Of a stretch of DNA of 64,000 nt, positions 18,446 to 29,069 are shown one piece after another. Below the pieces are notes generated by a model. That model worked only from the letters and a program-made list of their open reading frames with translations. It made no database searches and was not told the origin of the DNA. Location of the stretch: the NCBI RefSeq assembly GCF_011440395.1, contig NZ_JAAOIX010000001.1, positions 248,001 to 312,000 of the forward strand, in the 5' to 3' direction. This DNA comes from Pseudomaricurvus alcaniphilus (GTDB lineage Bacteria; Pseudomonadota; Gammaproteobacteria; Pseudomonadales; Cellvibrionaceae). Each line of letters starts with the position of its first letter. Within the stretch, counting starts at the first letter, position 1. The translations under genes were made by a program, and so were the position numbers.

Positions 18446-20509
18446 TTATTTTGGTGTTAGCCGTGCAGTCCATCCGCCGGCCTTGTGCAGGCTGGCGCTG
18501 AACTTGTCAGCGCGGGTCACCGTCCTGGTCACCGTGCTGTAGTCCTCCGCCCAGCGGTTGGAGTTGAAACCGTCCTGAAACACCACCATCTGGTAGTCGC
18601 CGTTCCCGAGGAACGACAGGTCGATATCGAGATCGCGACCGTTTTCATCGGTCATGGCGCCGATAAACCATTGCTCGCCGGAGCGACGGGCTACGGCAAT
18701 GTAGTCGCCGACGCTGCCGCCCAGTACCCGGGTTTCATCCCAGACGGTAGGCACACTGGCCATAAAACGGGTGCACTCGTTTTCCCTGCGATAGTTGGTG
18801 GGTGTGTCGGCCAGCATTTGCAGTGGGCTTTCGAACACGGTCAGCATCGCCATCTGGTGCACCCGGGTCGTCTGGCTCATGGGGCGCTCAAAGCGAATAT
18901 TGAAATCCTGGGTATCGCCGGCATTGGGATCGACCGGCACATAGGATTGCGGGCCGTGGGCGTTACGCATTGCACCCGGGGTATAGTCCATGGGGCCCGC
19001 TGCCATACGGATAAAAGGCAGCGTGGTGTTGTGTTCCGGAGTGCTGTCGTAACTCCACTTGTTCCACTCCAGGCCCTTGACCCCCTCACGGGTAATAACA
19101 TTGGGGTAAGTGCGGCGCAGACCGGCCGGTTTGTAAGCGCCGTGGAAATCCACCAGCAATTTGCGCTCGGCGGACTCCTCGGCGATCTGCCAGTAGAAAT
19201 TCACCATCTCCTGGTCGTCGCGCTGGAAGAAGTCGGGCTTGATGCCAACGGCGCCCAGTTCTGCAATGCGGTCCATAGCGGCATCGAACTGGTCGCGCAG
19301 GGTTTTCCAGGAGGCCCAGAGAATGATGCCGACACCCTTCGACTTGGCGTGGGCAATCAACGCTGGCACGTCCATGTGGGGCACGGAACCGAGCAGGTCG
19401 TTCAGTGGGTACCAGCCCTCGTCCAGGATTACATACTCGAGACCGTACTCGGCGGCAAAGTCGATGTAGTACATGTAGGTTTCTGTATTGACCCCGGCGG
19501 CAAAGTCGACGCCGAATAGATTGTTGGCATTCCACCAATCCCAGGCCACCTTGCCGGGCTTGATCCAGGACAGATCCTGAAGCCGGTTGGGAGACGCCAA
19601 CTGGTAACTCAACTGGTTGGTGATCAGGTCGCCGTCCTGCCTGGCAATACCGAGAATACGCCAGGGGTAACTGCGACTGCCGTCGGTTTTCGCCAGATAA
19701 TCGGCACGCTTCATAACCGGCTCGTTGCGGTCAGGTCCTGGCCCATCGCCCTCGATACGCTCCAGCGTGTTGGGATCGCGGGTTTCCTTGAGCAGCGGAA
19801 ATGCCGGCAAGGTTCCCAGCAACCGGTCCTTGCCATTGCCCACCAGCCACAGGCCGGCATAGTCACGCAAATCGGTCTCGGTAATCAGCAGCTTTATACC
19901 CGCCGCATCGACCAGGGCCGGTGTGCTGGCGAGTTTTTTCTTACCTATGTCTGCGATGGACTGGTAGATGTAGGAGCGTTCGTTGTGAGAGTAAAAGCCC
20001 TCTTCTTCGGCGAAATAGACATGGCTATCGGGACTGAACACAAACTCAACCAGCTCGGAGTTGACCGTGACCTGACCCGGCAGCGCCGTGACAAAGCGAT
20101 AGGCGACGCCGTTGTCATAGGCGCGGAATACTACCGAGTACTGGTTGTCAAATGCCACGGTCATTTCATTGAAATGATCGCGAATTACGGCGGATTTCAC
20201 CCGCACCTCTGGCTCCAGCATTTGGTCCACTGAGCGGTGCTGCACGCCAACAACTTTGGGGTTGCGCTGCAAATCCAGTTTTCTATCGATTTGCAGTGAC
20301 AGCTTCGACGGCCTCAGAACCGGCTTGTCATCAACACTGACACTGTAGGTAACCGCCTTGTTGACGTTTACCTCTATTTTGATAGTGCCGTCAGGTGACA
20401 GCAGCTGCAGCTCGTCATTACTGGCCAGAGCCAGGGCACTGGCCAGTAACATCACCAGGCCAGTGCAGGCACCGTTAAGGTTGTACCAGAGGTGGGGGGA
20501 AATTTTCAT
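18446..20509 (-). CDS. Glycoside hydrolase family 97, secreted, probable alpha-galactosidase
   Basis: 687-aa GH97 enzyme with a signal peptide (about residues 1-29, ending ALALAS), so periplasmic or surface-held. Family layout: N-terminal beta-super-sandwich, then a barrel with VAWDWWNANN near 325 and YVILDEGWY near 360. GIKPDFFQRDD places an aspartate (426) where the retaining GH97 branch (alpha-galactosidase type, as in BtGH97b) has its nucleophile, rather than the inverting alpha-glucosidase arrangement of SusB; nearby Glu475 and Glu481 (REGVKGLEW) include the likely acid/base. GGAG precedes the ATG. It is the last gene of the symporter-galE-galK-galT run, so it should free galactose outside the cytoplasm. 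Confidence 0.88.
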   Translation of the reverse strand: MKISPHLWYNLNGACTGLVMLLASALALASNDELQLLSPDGTIKIEVNVNKAVTYSVSVDDKPVLRPSKLSLQIDRKLDLQRNPKVVGVQHRSVDQMLEPEVRVKSAVIRDHFNEMTVAFDNQYSVVFRAYDNGVAYRFVTALPGQVTVNSELVEFVFSPDSHVYFAEEEGFYSHNERSYIYQSIADIGKKKLASTPALVDAAGIKLLITETDLRDYAGLWLVGNGKDRLLGTLPAFPLLKETRDPNTLERIEGDGPGPDRNEPVMKRADYLAKTDGSRSYPWRILGIARQDGDLITNQLSYQLASPNRLQDLSWIKPGKVAWDWWNANNLFGVDFAAGVNTETYMYYIDFAAEYGLEYVILDEGWYPLNDLLGSVPHMDVPALIAHAKSKGVGIILWASWKTLRDQFDAAMDRIAELGAVGIKPDFFQRDDQEMVNFYWQIAEESAERKLLVDFHGAYKPAGLRRTYPNVITREGVKGLEWNKWSYDSTPEHNTTLPFIRMAAGPMDYTPGAMRNAHGPQSYVPVDPNAGDTQDFNIRFERPMSQTTRVHQMAMLTVFESPLQMLADTPTNYRRENECTRFMASVPTVWDETRVLGGSVGDYIAVARRSGEQWFIGAMTDENGRDLDIDLSFLGNGDYQMVVFQDGFNSNRWAEDYSTVTRTVTRADKFSASLHKAGGWTARLTPK

Positions 20510-20562
20510 TTGAATAATCGCTCCGTTTTATACAGATAGTTGTTGAGTTCGAACCTGGGGTG

Positions 20563-21627
20563 TCACTTGTTTTTTTGCCGGTAATGCAAGTTTGCAGATA
20601 GCTGGCGCAATCGCTCTGCCGCCTGCTCCGCGCTGATGTCGCGCTGGCCTTCGCCGAGCATCTCGTAGCCCACCATAAATTTCTTGACGCTTGCCGAGCG
20701 CAGCAGTGGCGGGTAGAAGTGGGCGTGTAACTGCCAGTGGTCACGATTGTCGTCGAGCCCTTCGACATTTCCCGGAGCCTGGTGCCAGCCCATGGAATAG
20801 GGAAAGCTGGTTTCAAACAGGTTGTCGTAACGGGTCAGGAACAATTTCAGAATATTGGCCAGAGACCGTCGCTCGTCGCGGCTGAGTTCACCCAGGTGGC
20901 GCACATGTCGCTTTGGCAGCAGCAGGGTTTCGTAAGGCCAAAGCGCCCAGTAGGGAACCACCACAAGCCAGTGTTCGTTTTCTTCCACCGTGCGACTGCC
21001 ATCCGCCAGCTCCGCGTTGGCGTAGTCCAGCAATAACGGCCGACCGTTTTCATGCCAGTACAGCCGTTGGCTGCTGTCTACCTGAGCCGGTTCGCTGGGC
21101 AGGTAGCTGCTGGCCCAGATCTGGCCGTGAGGATGGGGGTTGGAACAACCCATCACCGCGCCCTTGTTCTCGAATATCTGCACCCAGGCGTGGCGTTGCA
21201 CCAGCTCTTGGTAATGCTCGCACCAGAGATTGACCACCGAGAGGATGTCGTCGCTGGCCATCTCCGGCAGCGTCAGGTCGTGGCGCGGCGAAAAGCAGAT
21301 GACGCGACACTCGCCAGTGACTGTTTGGGCCGTCATCAGGCCATTTCCAGCGCTGATAATCGATGGCTCCGGCCCTTCGGTCAGCAGTGCGGCGAAGTCA
21401 TTGTCAAACGCGTAGGTCGCGCCATAGGCCGGGTTGACCTCACCATTGGCACGCGTATTACCCGGGCAGAGGTAACATTTGGGGTCGTATTCCGGCCGCT
21501 GATTCAGCTCACCCTCTTCCTGTTTGCCCTGCCAGGGGCGTTTGGTGCGGTGCGGCGATACCAGCACCCACTGTTGCAGCAGAGGATTGTAGCGGCGATG
21601 CGGGTGATCATCTGGATTGAACTTCAT
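20563..21627 (-). CDS. galT: Galactose-1-phosphate uridylyltransferase, copy 1
   Basis: Leloir enzyme exchanging UDP between UDP-glucose and galactose 1-phosphate through a uridylylated histidine. 354 aa, usual length. Seen: zinc-type [13 protein letters not shown] near residue 55 and the active-site [10 protein letters not shown] near 165. Its ATG overlaps the galK stop (TGATG) behind a GGAGG, so the genes are translationally coupled. A second, clearly divergent copy lies at 33711-34748. Confidence 0.96.
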   Translation of the reverse strand: MKFNPDDHPHRRYNPLLQQWVLVSPHRTKRPWQGKQEEGELNQRPEYDPKCYLCPGNTRANGEVNPAYGATYAFDNDFAALLTEGPEPSIISAGNGLMTAQTVTGECRVICFSPRHDLTLPEMASDDILSVVNLWCEHYQELVQRHAWVQIFENKGAVMGCSNPHPHGQIWASSYLPSEPAQVDSSQRLYWHENGRPLLLDYANAELADGSRTVEENEHWLVVVPYWALWPYETLLLPKRHVRHLGELSRDERRSLANILKLFLTRYDNLFETSFPYSMGWHQAPGNVEGLDDNRDHWQLHAHFYPPLLRSASVKKFMVGYEMLGEGQRDISAEQAAERLRQLSANLHYRQKNK

Positions 21628-22850
21628 CAGAGTGCCTCCGGAAGGATTGTATTGGAAAGAATTTCTTCGGCGCCGGGGCCGATTTGTACCGGGTAGAACT
21701 CGGCGTCATAGCCTATGGCAGCGCGATAACCGGCGCCGACCCTTTCGATAAACTCTGTTACCGCATCCTGTCGTAACAGCACCAGGCTACAGCCGCCAAA
21801 ACCGGCCCCGGTCATGCGTGCACCGAGAACACCCGGTTGCGCCTGGGCCAGCCCCACCAAAGTGTCGAGCTCATTGCCGGTAACCTCGTAATCCTGCTGC
21901 AGCGAGGCGTGACTCTGGTTCAATAACTGGCCGAAGCCGGCGATATCAGCGGCCGCCAGTTTGTCGCCAGAATCAATTACCCTGTGGTGCTCCGAGACTA
22001 CATGGCGGGTGCGCCTGCGGATGATTGGATCGGGCAACAGATCGAGGGCAGCCTGGAGGGATGCCAGGGGCAACTGGCACAGATTATCGATGTGGAAAAC
22101 CGGGGCCAGTAGCTCCAGGGCCTGCTCCACTTCCGCACGGCGCTGGTTGTAAGCGGAGTCGGCCAGCATACGGGCTTTACAGGAGTTGGCGATCATCAGG
22201 CAGTAGTCGCCCAGCTCCACCGGGACATAGTCCACGGACAAGTCACTACAGTTCATCAGCATGGCGCGTTGGTCCATACCCAGGGCGATGGCGCCCTGGT
22301 CCATAATGCCGCAGTTGACGCCGACAAAGTGGTTCTCGGCGTGCTGGCTCAGCCAGCTGATGGCCTGTCGGTTGGCAAACCGCTCCGGCGACGTCTGGTA
22401 ACCGGTCAGCGCTTCGATCATTACGGCAATACCCACTTCCAGAGAGGCCGAAGAGGACAGCCCGTTGCCCGGAATATCACCGCCGATGGCGATATCCAGC
22501 GCCGGGAGCCGTTCGCCCCGCGCCCGGTATTCGGCAAAAACGCCTTTGACGTAATCCCCCCAGATCGGCGGATTTTGCCGTTGGGCATCTGCGTTGGGAT
22601 CAAATTCAATTGTGCCGGGCTGATTCAGCGATACCATACGCACCCGGCCAACAGCGTTTGGCCGGGCCAGGATATAAGTGCCAAACTGGATCGCCGCCGG
22701 CATAACCAGGCCACCGCAGTAATCGATATGCTCGCCGATCAGGTTGACCCGTGCCGGTGAGAAAAAGTAGCGAGGCGTCGCACTGCTGCTACCGAAGCTC
22801 TCGTTCAGTGCCAATTCAACCTGGCGAACCAAACTGTTATTTGTTGACAT
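21627..22850 (-). CDS. galK: Galactokinase, copy 1 (GEHIDYCG subtype)
   Basis: GHMP-family kinase that phosphorylates galactose at C1. 407 aa. Seen: substrate signature [13 protein letters not shown] near residue 35, ATP-binding [13 protein letters not shown] near 125, and [14 protein letters not shown] near 350. The HIDYCG form differs from the usual bacterial HTDYND and resembles the form I recall in the GALK2 (N-acetylgalactosamine kinase) branch, so its best substrate may not be plain galactose. Coupled to galT; starts 27 bases after galE. Confidence 0.92.
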   Translation of the reverse strand: MSTNNSLVRQVELALNESFGSSSATPRYFFSPARVNLIGEHIDYCGGLVMPAAIQFGTYILARPNAVGRVRMVSLNQPGTIEFDPNADAQRQNPPIWGDYVKGVFAEYRARGERLPALDIAIGGDIPGNGLSSSASLEVGIAVMIEALTGYQTSPERFANRQAISWLSQHAENHFVGVNCGIMDQGAIALGMDQRAMLMNCSDLSVDYVPVELGDYCLMIANSCKARMLADSAYNQRRAEVEQALELLAPVFHIDNLCQLPLASLQAALDLLPDPIIRRRTRHVVSEHHRVIDSGDKLAAADIAGFGQLLNQSHASLQQDYEVTGNELDTLVGLAQAQPGVLGARMTGAGFGGCSLVLLRQDAVTEFIERVGAGYRAAIGYDAEFYPVQIGPGAEEILSNTILPEAL

Positions 22851-22877
22851 AACCTTTACCTGTAGGGTGGTTGCCGT

Positions 22878-23918
22878 TCAAACTTGGCCGTAACCAGAAG
22901 GATTCTTACTCTGCCAGTTCCAGGTGTCCGCGCACATGCTGTCCAGGCTCCGCGCCGCACGCCAATCCAGTTCCGTTGCGGCCTTGCTGGCGTCGGCGTA
23001 GAACTCGCCAATATCACCGGCACGGCGCGGCTCGAATTTATAGGGAATGGATTGGCCGCAGGCCTTTTCAAAGGCCTTGACCACATCCAGCACACTGAAG
23101 CCCTTGCCCGCACCCAGGTTATAGGCGCTGAACCTTTGGTGTTTTCGGGCCAGCAGTTGCAGCGCCTGCAAATGGCCATTCGCCAGATCGACAACATGGA
23201 TATAGTCACGCACACCGGTGCCGTCCGCGGTCATGTAGTCATTGCCGTAGATACTCAGGTGTTCCCGACGGCCGACGGCAACCTGGCTGATATAGGGCAT
23301 CAGGTTGTTGGGGATGCCAGTCGGATCCTCTCCTATCAGGCCGCTCGGATGAGCACCCACCGGATTGAAGTAGCGCAGTGAGGCAATATTCCAGCGCTCG
23401 TCGGCGGCGCTCAGATCCATCATGATCTGTTCAGCCATCACCTTGCTGCGGCCGTAGGGGCTGGTGGAGGCCAGCGGCATATCCTCGCGGTAGGGAATCG
23501 GGTTGCTATCGCCATAGACCGTAGCCGAGGAACTGTACACCAGCTGGAAAACCTGGTGCTGCGCCATGACCCGGAACAAATTGAGGGTGCCGGTCATATT
23601 GTTGTGGTAGTAAGCGAGGGGCTTGGCCACCGATTCGCCCACCGCCTTGAGGGCGGCGAAATGAATGACCGCATCGATGGAATATTGGCTAAACACTGCA
23701 TCCAGGGCTACTTCGTCCAGCAGATCCACCCGCAGAAAGACCGGTGCCTTGCCGGCGATTTTGGCGACGCGGTTAAGGGACTCCTGTTGCGCGTTGACCA
23801 GGTTATCCACCACCACCACCTCATACCCCTGCTGTAACAGTTCGACGCAGGTATGGCTGCCGATATAGCCAGCGCCGCCAGTCACCAGGACAGTTTTAAC
23901 AGTTTCACGAGTATTCAC
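22878..23918 (-). CDS. galE: UDP-glucose 4-epimerase, copy 1
   Basis: NAD-dependent short-chain epimerase converting UDP-galactose to UDP-glucose. Seen: [15 protein letters not shown] at the N-terminus, SSSATVYGD, and the catalytic YGRSK. The GTG start at 23918 (346 aa) is chosen since AAGGAG lies 10 bases ahead and it puts the Rossmann motif at the usual distance; a frame open to 23960 adds 14 unlikely residues. Second gene of the vSGLT-galE-galK-galT-GH97 run. Confidence 0.95.
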   Translation of the reverse strand: MNTRETVKTVLVTGGAGYIGSHTCVELLQQGYEVVVVDNLVNAQQESLNRVAKIAGKAPVFLRVDLLDEVALDAVFSQYSIDAVIHFAALKAVGESVAKPLAYYHNNMTGTLNLFRVMAQHQVFQLVYSSSATVYGDSNPIPYREDMPLASTSPYGRSKVMAEQIMMDLSAADERWNIASLRYFNPVGAHPSGLIGEDPTGIPNNLMPYISQVAVGRREHLSIYGNDYMTADGTGVRDYIHVVDLANGHLQALQLLARKHQRFSAYNLGAGKGFSVLDVVKAFEKACGQSIPYKFEPRRAGDIGEFYADASKAATELDWRAARSLDSMCADTWNWQSKNPSGYGQV

Positions 23919-23985
23919 GAACCCTGAACTCCTTATTGTAATTGTGGTACTACTTAGCAATTGTGGCGCTTGCGGGTCTCCGCCA

Positions 23986-25554
23986 TTACCACCAGGCGCT
24001 ATAGAACGCCACCAGGATCAGCACCACGGCTAACGACGAGATGTTGAAGCCGGCCGAGGTCTTGAAATTAAAATCTTCCAGGCGAACAGCCTTGGGGTGA
24101 TCGCCCTTGTGCTCGTAGAGGGTAATGGCGATAGCTGCTATCGCCGAGACCAGGAACGCCAACCCCATGCGATCCAGAAACGGCACCTGCGTCAGCCAGA
24201 GTTTGAACGCCAGCGAAACCACCACGGAGACAATCGCCGCCGCCAGCGCGGAGTGCGCTGTGGCCTTGCCCCAGAACAGGCCGAAAAGAAAAATCACCAG
24301 GATGCCGGGGGAGAAAAAGCCGGTGAACTCCTGGATATACTGAAACGCCTGGTCCAGATTGCCCAGCAGTGGCCGGGCGACCAGCATGGCGATGATGAGG
24401 GAGACCAGAGCAGCGCAGCGGCCCATGCGCACCAGTCCCTTCTCGCTCACTGCCACGTGTTGGAAAGTTGAGCGGTAGATATCCATGGTAAAGATGGTGG
24501 AGATACTATTGGTCATGGAGCTGAGCGAGGAGACAATGGCCGCGATCAGGGCCGCGAAGGTCAGGCCAAACAGACCCGCCGGCAGCAGCTTCATCAACTC
24601 CGGGTAGGCCTTGTCGGACACATCCAGGTTGGGTGCCAGCAGAAAAGCGGCAATACCGGGAATGACGACGATAAAGGGCATGAACAGCTTGAGAAATGCA
24701 GCCAGGGCAATGCCCTTTTGAGCCTCCCTCAGGTTTTTGGCGGCCAGGGCCCGCTGGGTGATGTACTGGTTAAAGCCCCAGTAGGAAAACTGGGCAATCC
24801 AGAGCCCACCGACCAGCACCGAGATACCCGGCAGATCCATGTAACTCGGGTGGTCAGACGCCAGAATCATGTCAAATTTCTGCGGGGCGTTGTCCAACAA
24901 ATAGGTAAATCCAGCAATAACGCCAGCGCCCTCACTGAGTTTATCCAGCGACAGAAAGGTAACCGCGATCCCACCGACAATCAGGATGGCGACCTGGATA
25001 ATATCCGTAAAGGCTACCGCCTTGAGACCGCCATAGAGGGAATAAGCCAGCGACAGCGCCGCCAGGAACAGCATGCCATAGAGCATGTCGACACCGGCCA
25101 CGATCTCGATCGTCAGAGCCCCCAGATAGAGCACCGAGGTCAGGTTGACAAAGATATAGACGCCAACCCAGAAGAACGCCAGCAGTATTCGTACCCGGTG
25201 ATCGTAGCGCTTTTCCAGAAACTCCGGCATGGTGTAGATATTCTTTTCCAGGTAAATCGGCACAAAATACTTGCCGATCACCAGCAGCGCGATGGCGGCG
25301 GTCCACTCATAGGACGCGATGGCCAGGCCGATGGCGTAACCGGACCCGGTCATGCCAATAATCTGTTCTGCGGAGATGTTGGCGGCGATCAGCGAGGCAC
25401 CGATGGCCCACCAGGGCAGAGAGCGTCCGGCGAGGAAGTAGTCCTGGCTATCCTTCTCATGTCCCTTCTTTTCACGAGAGACCAGGCTGGCAATGGTGAC
25501 CAACCCTATGCAATAGGCAGCAACCACGACGACATCGAGAGTGGCAAGATTCAT
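23986..25554 (-). CDS. Sodium/galactose symporter, vSGLT-like
   Basis: 522-aa SSS transporter strikingly similar along its whole length, as far as I recall the sequence, to the Vibrio parahaemolyticus galactose transporter vSGLT. Positions that bind galactose in vSGLT are conserved: Gln64 (ISAEQIIGM), Glu83 (ASYEW), Asn262 (WGFNQYITQR) and the Gln pair in AFQYIQEFTG; the Na-site serines in IVSSLSSMTNS are also present. It should import galactose or glucose, most likely galactose freed outside the cytoplasm by the GH97 enzyme coded downstream. AGGAAA precedes the ATG. First gene of the gal run. Confidence 0.93.
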   Translation of the reverse strand: MNLATLDVVVVAAYCIGLVTIASLVSREKKGHEKDSQDYFLAGRSLPWWAIGASLIAANISAEQIIGMTGSGYAIGLAIASYEWTAAIALLVIGKYFVPIYLEKNIYTMPEFLEKRYDHRVRILLAFFWVGVYIFVNLTSVLYLGALTIEIVAGVDMLYGMLFLAALSLAYSLYGGLKAVAFTDIIQVAILIVGGIAVTFLSLDKLSEGAGVIAGFTYLLDNAPQKFDMILASDHPSYMDLPGISVLVGGLWIAQFSYWGFNQYITQRALAAKNLREAQKGIALAAFLKLFMPFIVVIPGIAAFLLAPNLDVSDKAYPELMKLLPAGLFGLTFAALIAAIVSSLSSMTNSISTIFTMDIYRSTFQHVAVSEKGLVRMGRCAALVSLIIAMLVARPLLGNLDQAFQYIQEFTGFFSPGILVIFLFGLFWGKATAHSALAAAIVSVVVSLAFKLWLTQVPFLDRMGLAFLVSAIAAIAITLYEHKGDHPKAVRLEDFNFKTSAGFNISSLAVVLILVAFYSAWW

Positions 25555-25726
25555 TTATTATTTTCCTGTTTTAATGTTTTCCGAGTAACTCAATTCACGC
25601 CAATAGCGTGGGAAGACAATCAACCAACTCCACAGTCACACTGAACATTCAAGGTTTTTGCTCTGCTTGCCACCGGGATGCAACTTTCAGAATTCCAGGC
25701 TTGAAGCAGAATCCTCGATAGCTAAC

Positions 25727-25891
25727 ATGACTGTTCGTAATGAAGACGATCTGGACATTGAAATCCGCGGAAAAAAAGCAGATTTTTTTGACGAATGCTT
25801 TCTAAAGCTGCGGTATGCTGTATATATTCACAGCCGAGGAGATGTACGGTTTCTGAAGGAGTGCAAGGAGAAGTATTTTAAATCACACTAA
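25727..25891 (+). CDS. Possible small hypothetical protein
   Basis: A 54-codon frame reading MTVRNEDDLDIEIRGKK..., rich in charged residues, in the 420-base gap between the vSGLT-like gene and the STN receptor. There is no clear ribosome site, no known motif, and an upstream extension to 25658 that looks non-coding. It may be chance; listed because nothing else occupies this gap, which must also hold the promoter of the leftward gal run. Confidence 0.25.
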   Translation: MTVRNEDDLDIEIRGKKADFFDECFLKLRYAVYIHSRGDVRFLKECKEKYFKSH

Positions 25892-25973
25892 AACGCGTCA
25901 GTGGAGCTACCTAATTGAAACCTCTAAAAGGAATTAAAGTGAGCCAACATCCAATCAAAGCGGTTTTTTTACG

Positions 25974-28900
25974 CTAGAACTTGCCACGCAATCCGATCGA
26001 ATATCGAGAACCATTATCTTCTACAGAGAAGAGCTGATCGAGAAACCGCCCCCTCTGGTAAAGCTCTTCTTCAGTCACATTTATCCCTTCAAAGTAGACT
26101 GTGAAGTTCTCACTTATATCGTAGCTCGCGCTGATATCCAACTGACTAAATGCTTCAGTGTTGATCGGCTCGCCGCTACCATTATCGAGGACGCGCAGAA
26201 ATCCCTCACGGTTATTGTACGCCGCTCGAACTTGCCAGTTGTCTGCCTCATAGAAGAGCACCAGGTTGCGAGAGTCTCCCAGTCCTTCCAGAGCAAAAGC
26301 CCTGTTGGTTTTACTGCCGAGGCTGGCGTTGCTATCCACAACCGTGGCATTGGCGATAATGCCAAAGCCGTTCTTAAAAGCATGAGTAATAGCAATCTCA
26401 AATCCTCTGACATTTGCGGTTTCGTCATTCTGGGGGCGAGTAACGGTAAATACTTCCGTCGAACCGGCCAGTTCTTCCGCGGTCTCCGTTCCGTCGCAGT
26501 TGCCGCAAACATTACCTGTGGTGGACAGCCTGTGATTGAGGGAAAAGGTCTCAGGTCCTGACAACCTGATGATGAAATCTTCAATATCCTTATTGAAATA
26601 GGCAACGCTTAATGAACTTGCGTCATCGTAATACCATTCATAGGATACATCCCAATTTTCAGACTTGAAAGGTTTCAGCGCCGGATTGCCGCCGCTTGCC
26701 GTCAGATCCTGTGCGCGCACAGTACTGGGAATGCTTGTTGCCGGCGATAGCTGACTCATGGTGGGCCGGGTAATCGAATCGTACCATGCAAAGCGCAGCA
26801 CCATATTTTCTTCAATATCCATTTTAATATTGAAGCTTGGCAGCAGATTAGCGTACTCCCCTTTGTCGCTAAACTGCGTCGGCTCGGCAATCACAGTCGC
26901 GAAAAATGTCGGGTCCGCGGTCAACACTATATCATTGAGTAAACTTTGTATCGCGGTGACGTCAACCCTGGTTTTGGAGTATCGGGCGCCAAAGCTTAAC
27001 TGCACGGGCATATTACCCAGTTCTGTTTCGAAGTCGAAATTAAGATAAAAGCTGTCGATTTTTTCCGATATCTTGTAACGATTATTCAGCAGCATAGGAG
27101 TGGTAGCCGTAAGGTTTCCATTGGCATCGTAAAGGATGGAGCGGGCGGTGCCAGCAGGATTGCCCAGTATCGCATCCGCTGCCGCCATTCCTGCATCGGA
27201 CACCATCCAGGCGACATAGGCTGCACCATCATAGGTAAAGTAGTCCTCGGGAAAACCGCTAAAAAAATTTTTCACACTGAACGACTGCATCAGCTCCGCC
27301 GGCACTGGAACGTTGTAGCCACAATAGACGTTGCATAGTGCACCATTGGCTTTTTCGAAAAACTCTTTTTGACGTTCCTGGTGATAAGCGCCAAACCTGA
27401 ACTTCTTGAATACATCGGAATCCGATTCATAGACAAAGCCTGCCTGCAACTCGGAAATTTCGTCTTTATCAGTGGCGCCCCTGAAGTCATTAAAGTGCGC
27501 TCTTGCATCAACTGGGGACAAAGTATTGCCACCGGTCAAGCCATCAAACTGAGGTATGGGTATAGGACCAGAAGAATCGAGCGAGAAATTATCCATAATA
27601 CCGATGACATTGAAGCGTGCCTTGCCGGCCATATCGTTTTCAGCGTTCGATCTGGATATATCCCAGTTTGACCGGAGCTTCTCGTTAATCTGCCACTCGA
27701 GATTGAGCCCATAGCCTTTGTTGGTCACGTCCCGGCTGCCGCCTGTATCAACCACAAAATCAATATGCGGGTCGCCACCTACCTGAGCAATGCCCACCCG
27801 TTGATCAAAAAAAATAGCGGTTCGCGTCTCCGGATCGATCGTGGCCCTGCCAACACGTCCCGGTTCAAACCATTGAGACAGGTCGGTCACCAGTGAATCG
27901 ACCACAAACCTGGAAACAAAACCATCTACCGTAGCCGTGAGGTTTTCGCTGAGCGCAAATTGGAAAACCAGCGAGCCGTTGTCTCGTGCTCGTTCCGAAT
28001 TATCAACTACTTGAGCGAAATTCCTGGGAATAGTCGCGTTGTTTGCTACAATCCCTCCGGTATTAAAAAGTGTCAGACCCGGTCTCCAGGTCGCTGTTCG
28101 AAAAATATTACTCTGCAACTCACGTTCCTGACGACTATAGGCAAAAAGTACACCCAGCGTGTCGTCCAAAAAAGTCTGGCTTACCAAGCCGGTGTAGGAT
28201 GGCGAAGTTTTCTCCGACAAGGTTTCGTACATCCCTTCAACAGAACCAACCAGTCGCAGCCCGGGGTGATCAAGTGGCTTTCTCGTGGAGATATTAATTG
28301 TCGCCCCGATACCACCGTCCTGCATAGCCGCGTTGGTACTCTTGTAAACATCGGCGCCGCTGATCAAATCCGCAGCCAGCACATCGAAGTTGAATTCCCG
28401 ACCGCGGCTGTCGGTGGCTAGTTGTCGACCATTGACAAGCACTGTATTAAACTGTGGCCCGAGGCCACGCACTGTTACGGCCTGCCCTTCGCCGCCACTT
28501 CGGTCAATGGACACACCCGTTACGCGCTGCAACGACTCGGCAACGTTTTGATCGGGAAACTTACCTATGTCCTCTGCAGAAATAGAGTCAACCACAATGG
28601 ATGCCGCTCTTTTGGTATTGAGGACACGGGTCAGGCTGCCCCGGATACCTATTACTACCACCTCTTCAAGAAGCGGGGCTTGATGAAATCTATCCTCGCT
28701 TAAATTGTCCGGTTCGGGCTCTGGTGCAGCATGCTTGCGAATCACCCAAAACCTGTCATTCTCACCACCTTCAATGGACAATCCGGTACCCTTTAGCAGA
28801 ATCTTCAACCCAGCAAAATGAGTAAAATTACCCTTCAGCACTGAGGAGTTGATGGATTTTAGAATGTCAGGGTCGGCGACTATGCCAATACCAGTCTGGC

Positions 28901-29069
28901 GTGAAAACTGCAGCAAGGCATCTTCAATGGGCTGCGCCGGTATATCAAAAGCGGTATCAGAGAATGTTGCACCCGACGCAAGCGCGGAAATGAGTAGCAC
29001 CATAGCCGGTATCAAAAGGCAAAAGCGTGAGCCGCTTGCAAGCGACTGGGGCGGTATCTTGAGGGTCAT
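25974..29069 (-). CDS. TonB-dependent receptor with STN signalling domain
   Basis: 1031-aa transducer-type outer-membrane receptor. Signal peptide about 1-34, then an STN domain (about 38-112: FDIPAQPIEDALLQFSRQTG ... VIRK), a short Pro/Glu-rich linker, TonB-box-like LEEVVVIGIRGSL, plug and barrel ending in GLRGKF. The STN domain contacts a FecR-type anti-sigma in the periplasm; the fecR and ECF sigma genes lie just upstream on the same strand. From the plug onward it is a close paralogue of the STN-less receptor at 15276-18086. No Shine-Dalgarno is visible; instead a 12-bp perfect palindrome abuts the ATG. Confidence 0.93.
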   Translation of the reverse strand: MTLKIPPQSLASGSRFCLLIPAMVLLISALASGATFSDTAFDIPAQPIEDALLQFSRQTGIGIVADPDILKSINSSVLKGNFTHFAGLKILLKGTGLSIEGGENDRFWVIRKHAAPEPEPDNLSEDRFHQAPLLEEVVVIGIRGSLTRVLNTKRAASIVVDSISAEDIGKFPDQNVAESLQRVTGVSIDRSGGEGQAVTVRGLGPQFNTVLVNGRQLATDSRGREFNFDVLAADLISGADVYKSTNAAMQDGGIGATINISTRKPLDHPGLRLVGSVEGMYETLSEKTSPSYTGLVSQTFLDDTLGVLFAYSRQERELQSNIFRTATWRPGLTLFNTGGIVANNATIPRNFAQVVDNSERARDNGSLVFQFALSENLTATVDGFVSRFVVDSLVTDLSQWFEPGRVGRATIDPETRTAIFFDQRVGIAQVGGDPHIDFVVDTGGSRDVTNKGYGLNLEWQINEKLRSNWDISRSNAENDMAGKARFNVIGIMDNFSLDSSGPIPIPQFDGLTGGNTLSPVDARAHFNDFRGATDKDEISELQAGFVYESDSDVFKKFRFGAYHQERQKEFFEKANGALCNVYCGYNVPVPAELMQSFSVKNFFSGFPEDYFTYDGAAYVAWMVSDAGMAAADAILGNPAGTARSILYDANGNLTATTPMLLNNRYKISEKIDSFYLNFDFETELGNMPVQLSFGARYSKTRVDVTAIQSLLNDIVLTADPTFFATVIAEPTQFSDKGEYANLLPSFNIKMDIEENMVLRFAWYDSITRPTMSQLSPATSIPSTVRAQDLTASGGNPALKPFKSENWDVSYEWYYDDASSLSVAYFNKDIEDFIIRLSGPETFSLNHRLSTTGNVCGNCDGTETAEELAGSTEVFTVTRPQNDETANVRGFEIAITHAFKNGFGIIANATVVDSNASLGSKTNRAFALEGLGDSRNLVLFYEADNWQVRAAYNNREGFLRVLDNGSGEPINTEAFSQLDISASYDISENFTVYFEGINVTEEELYQRGRFLDQLFSVEDNGSRYSIGLRGKF

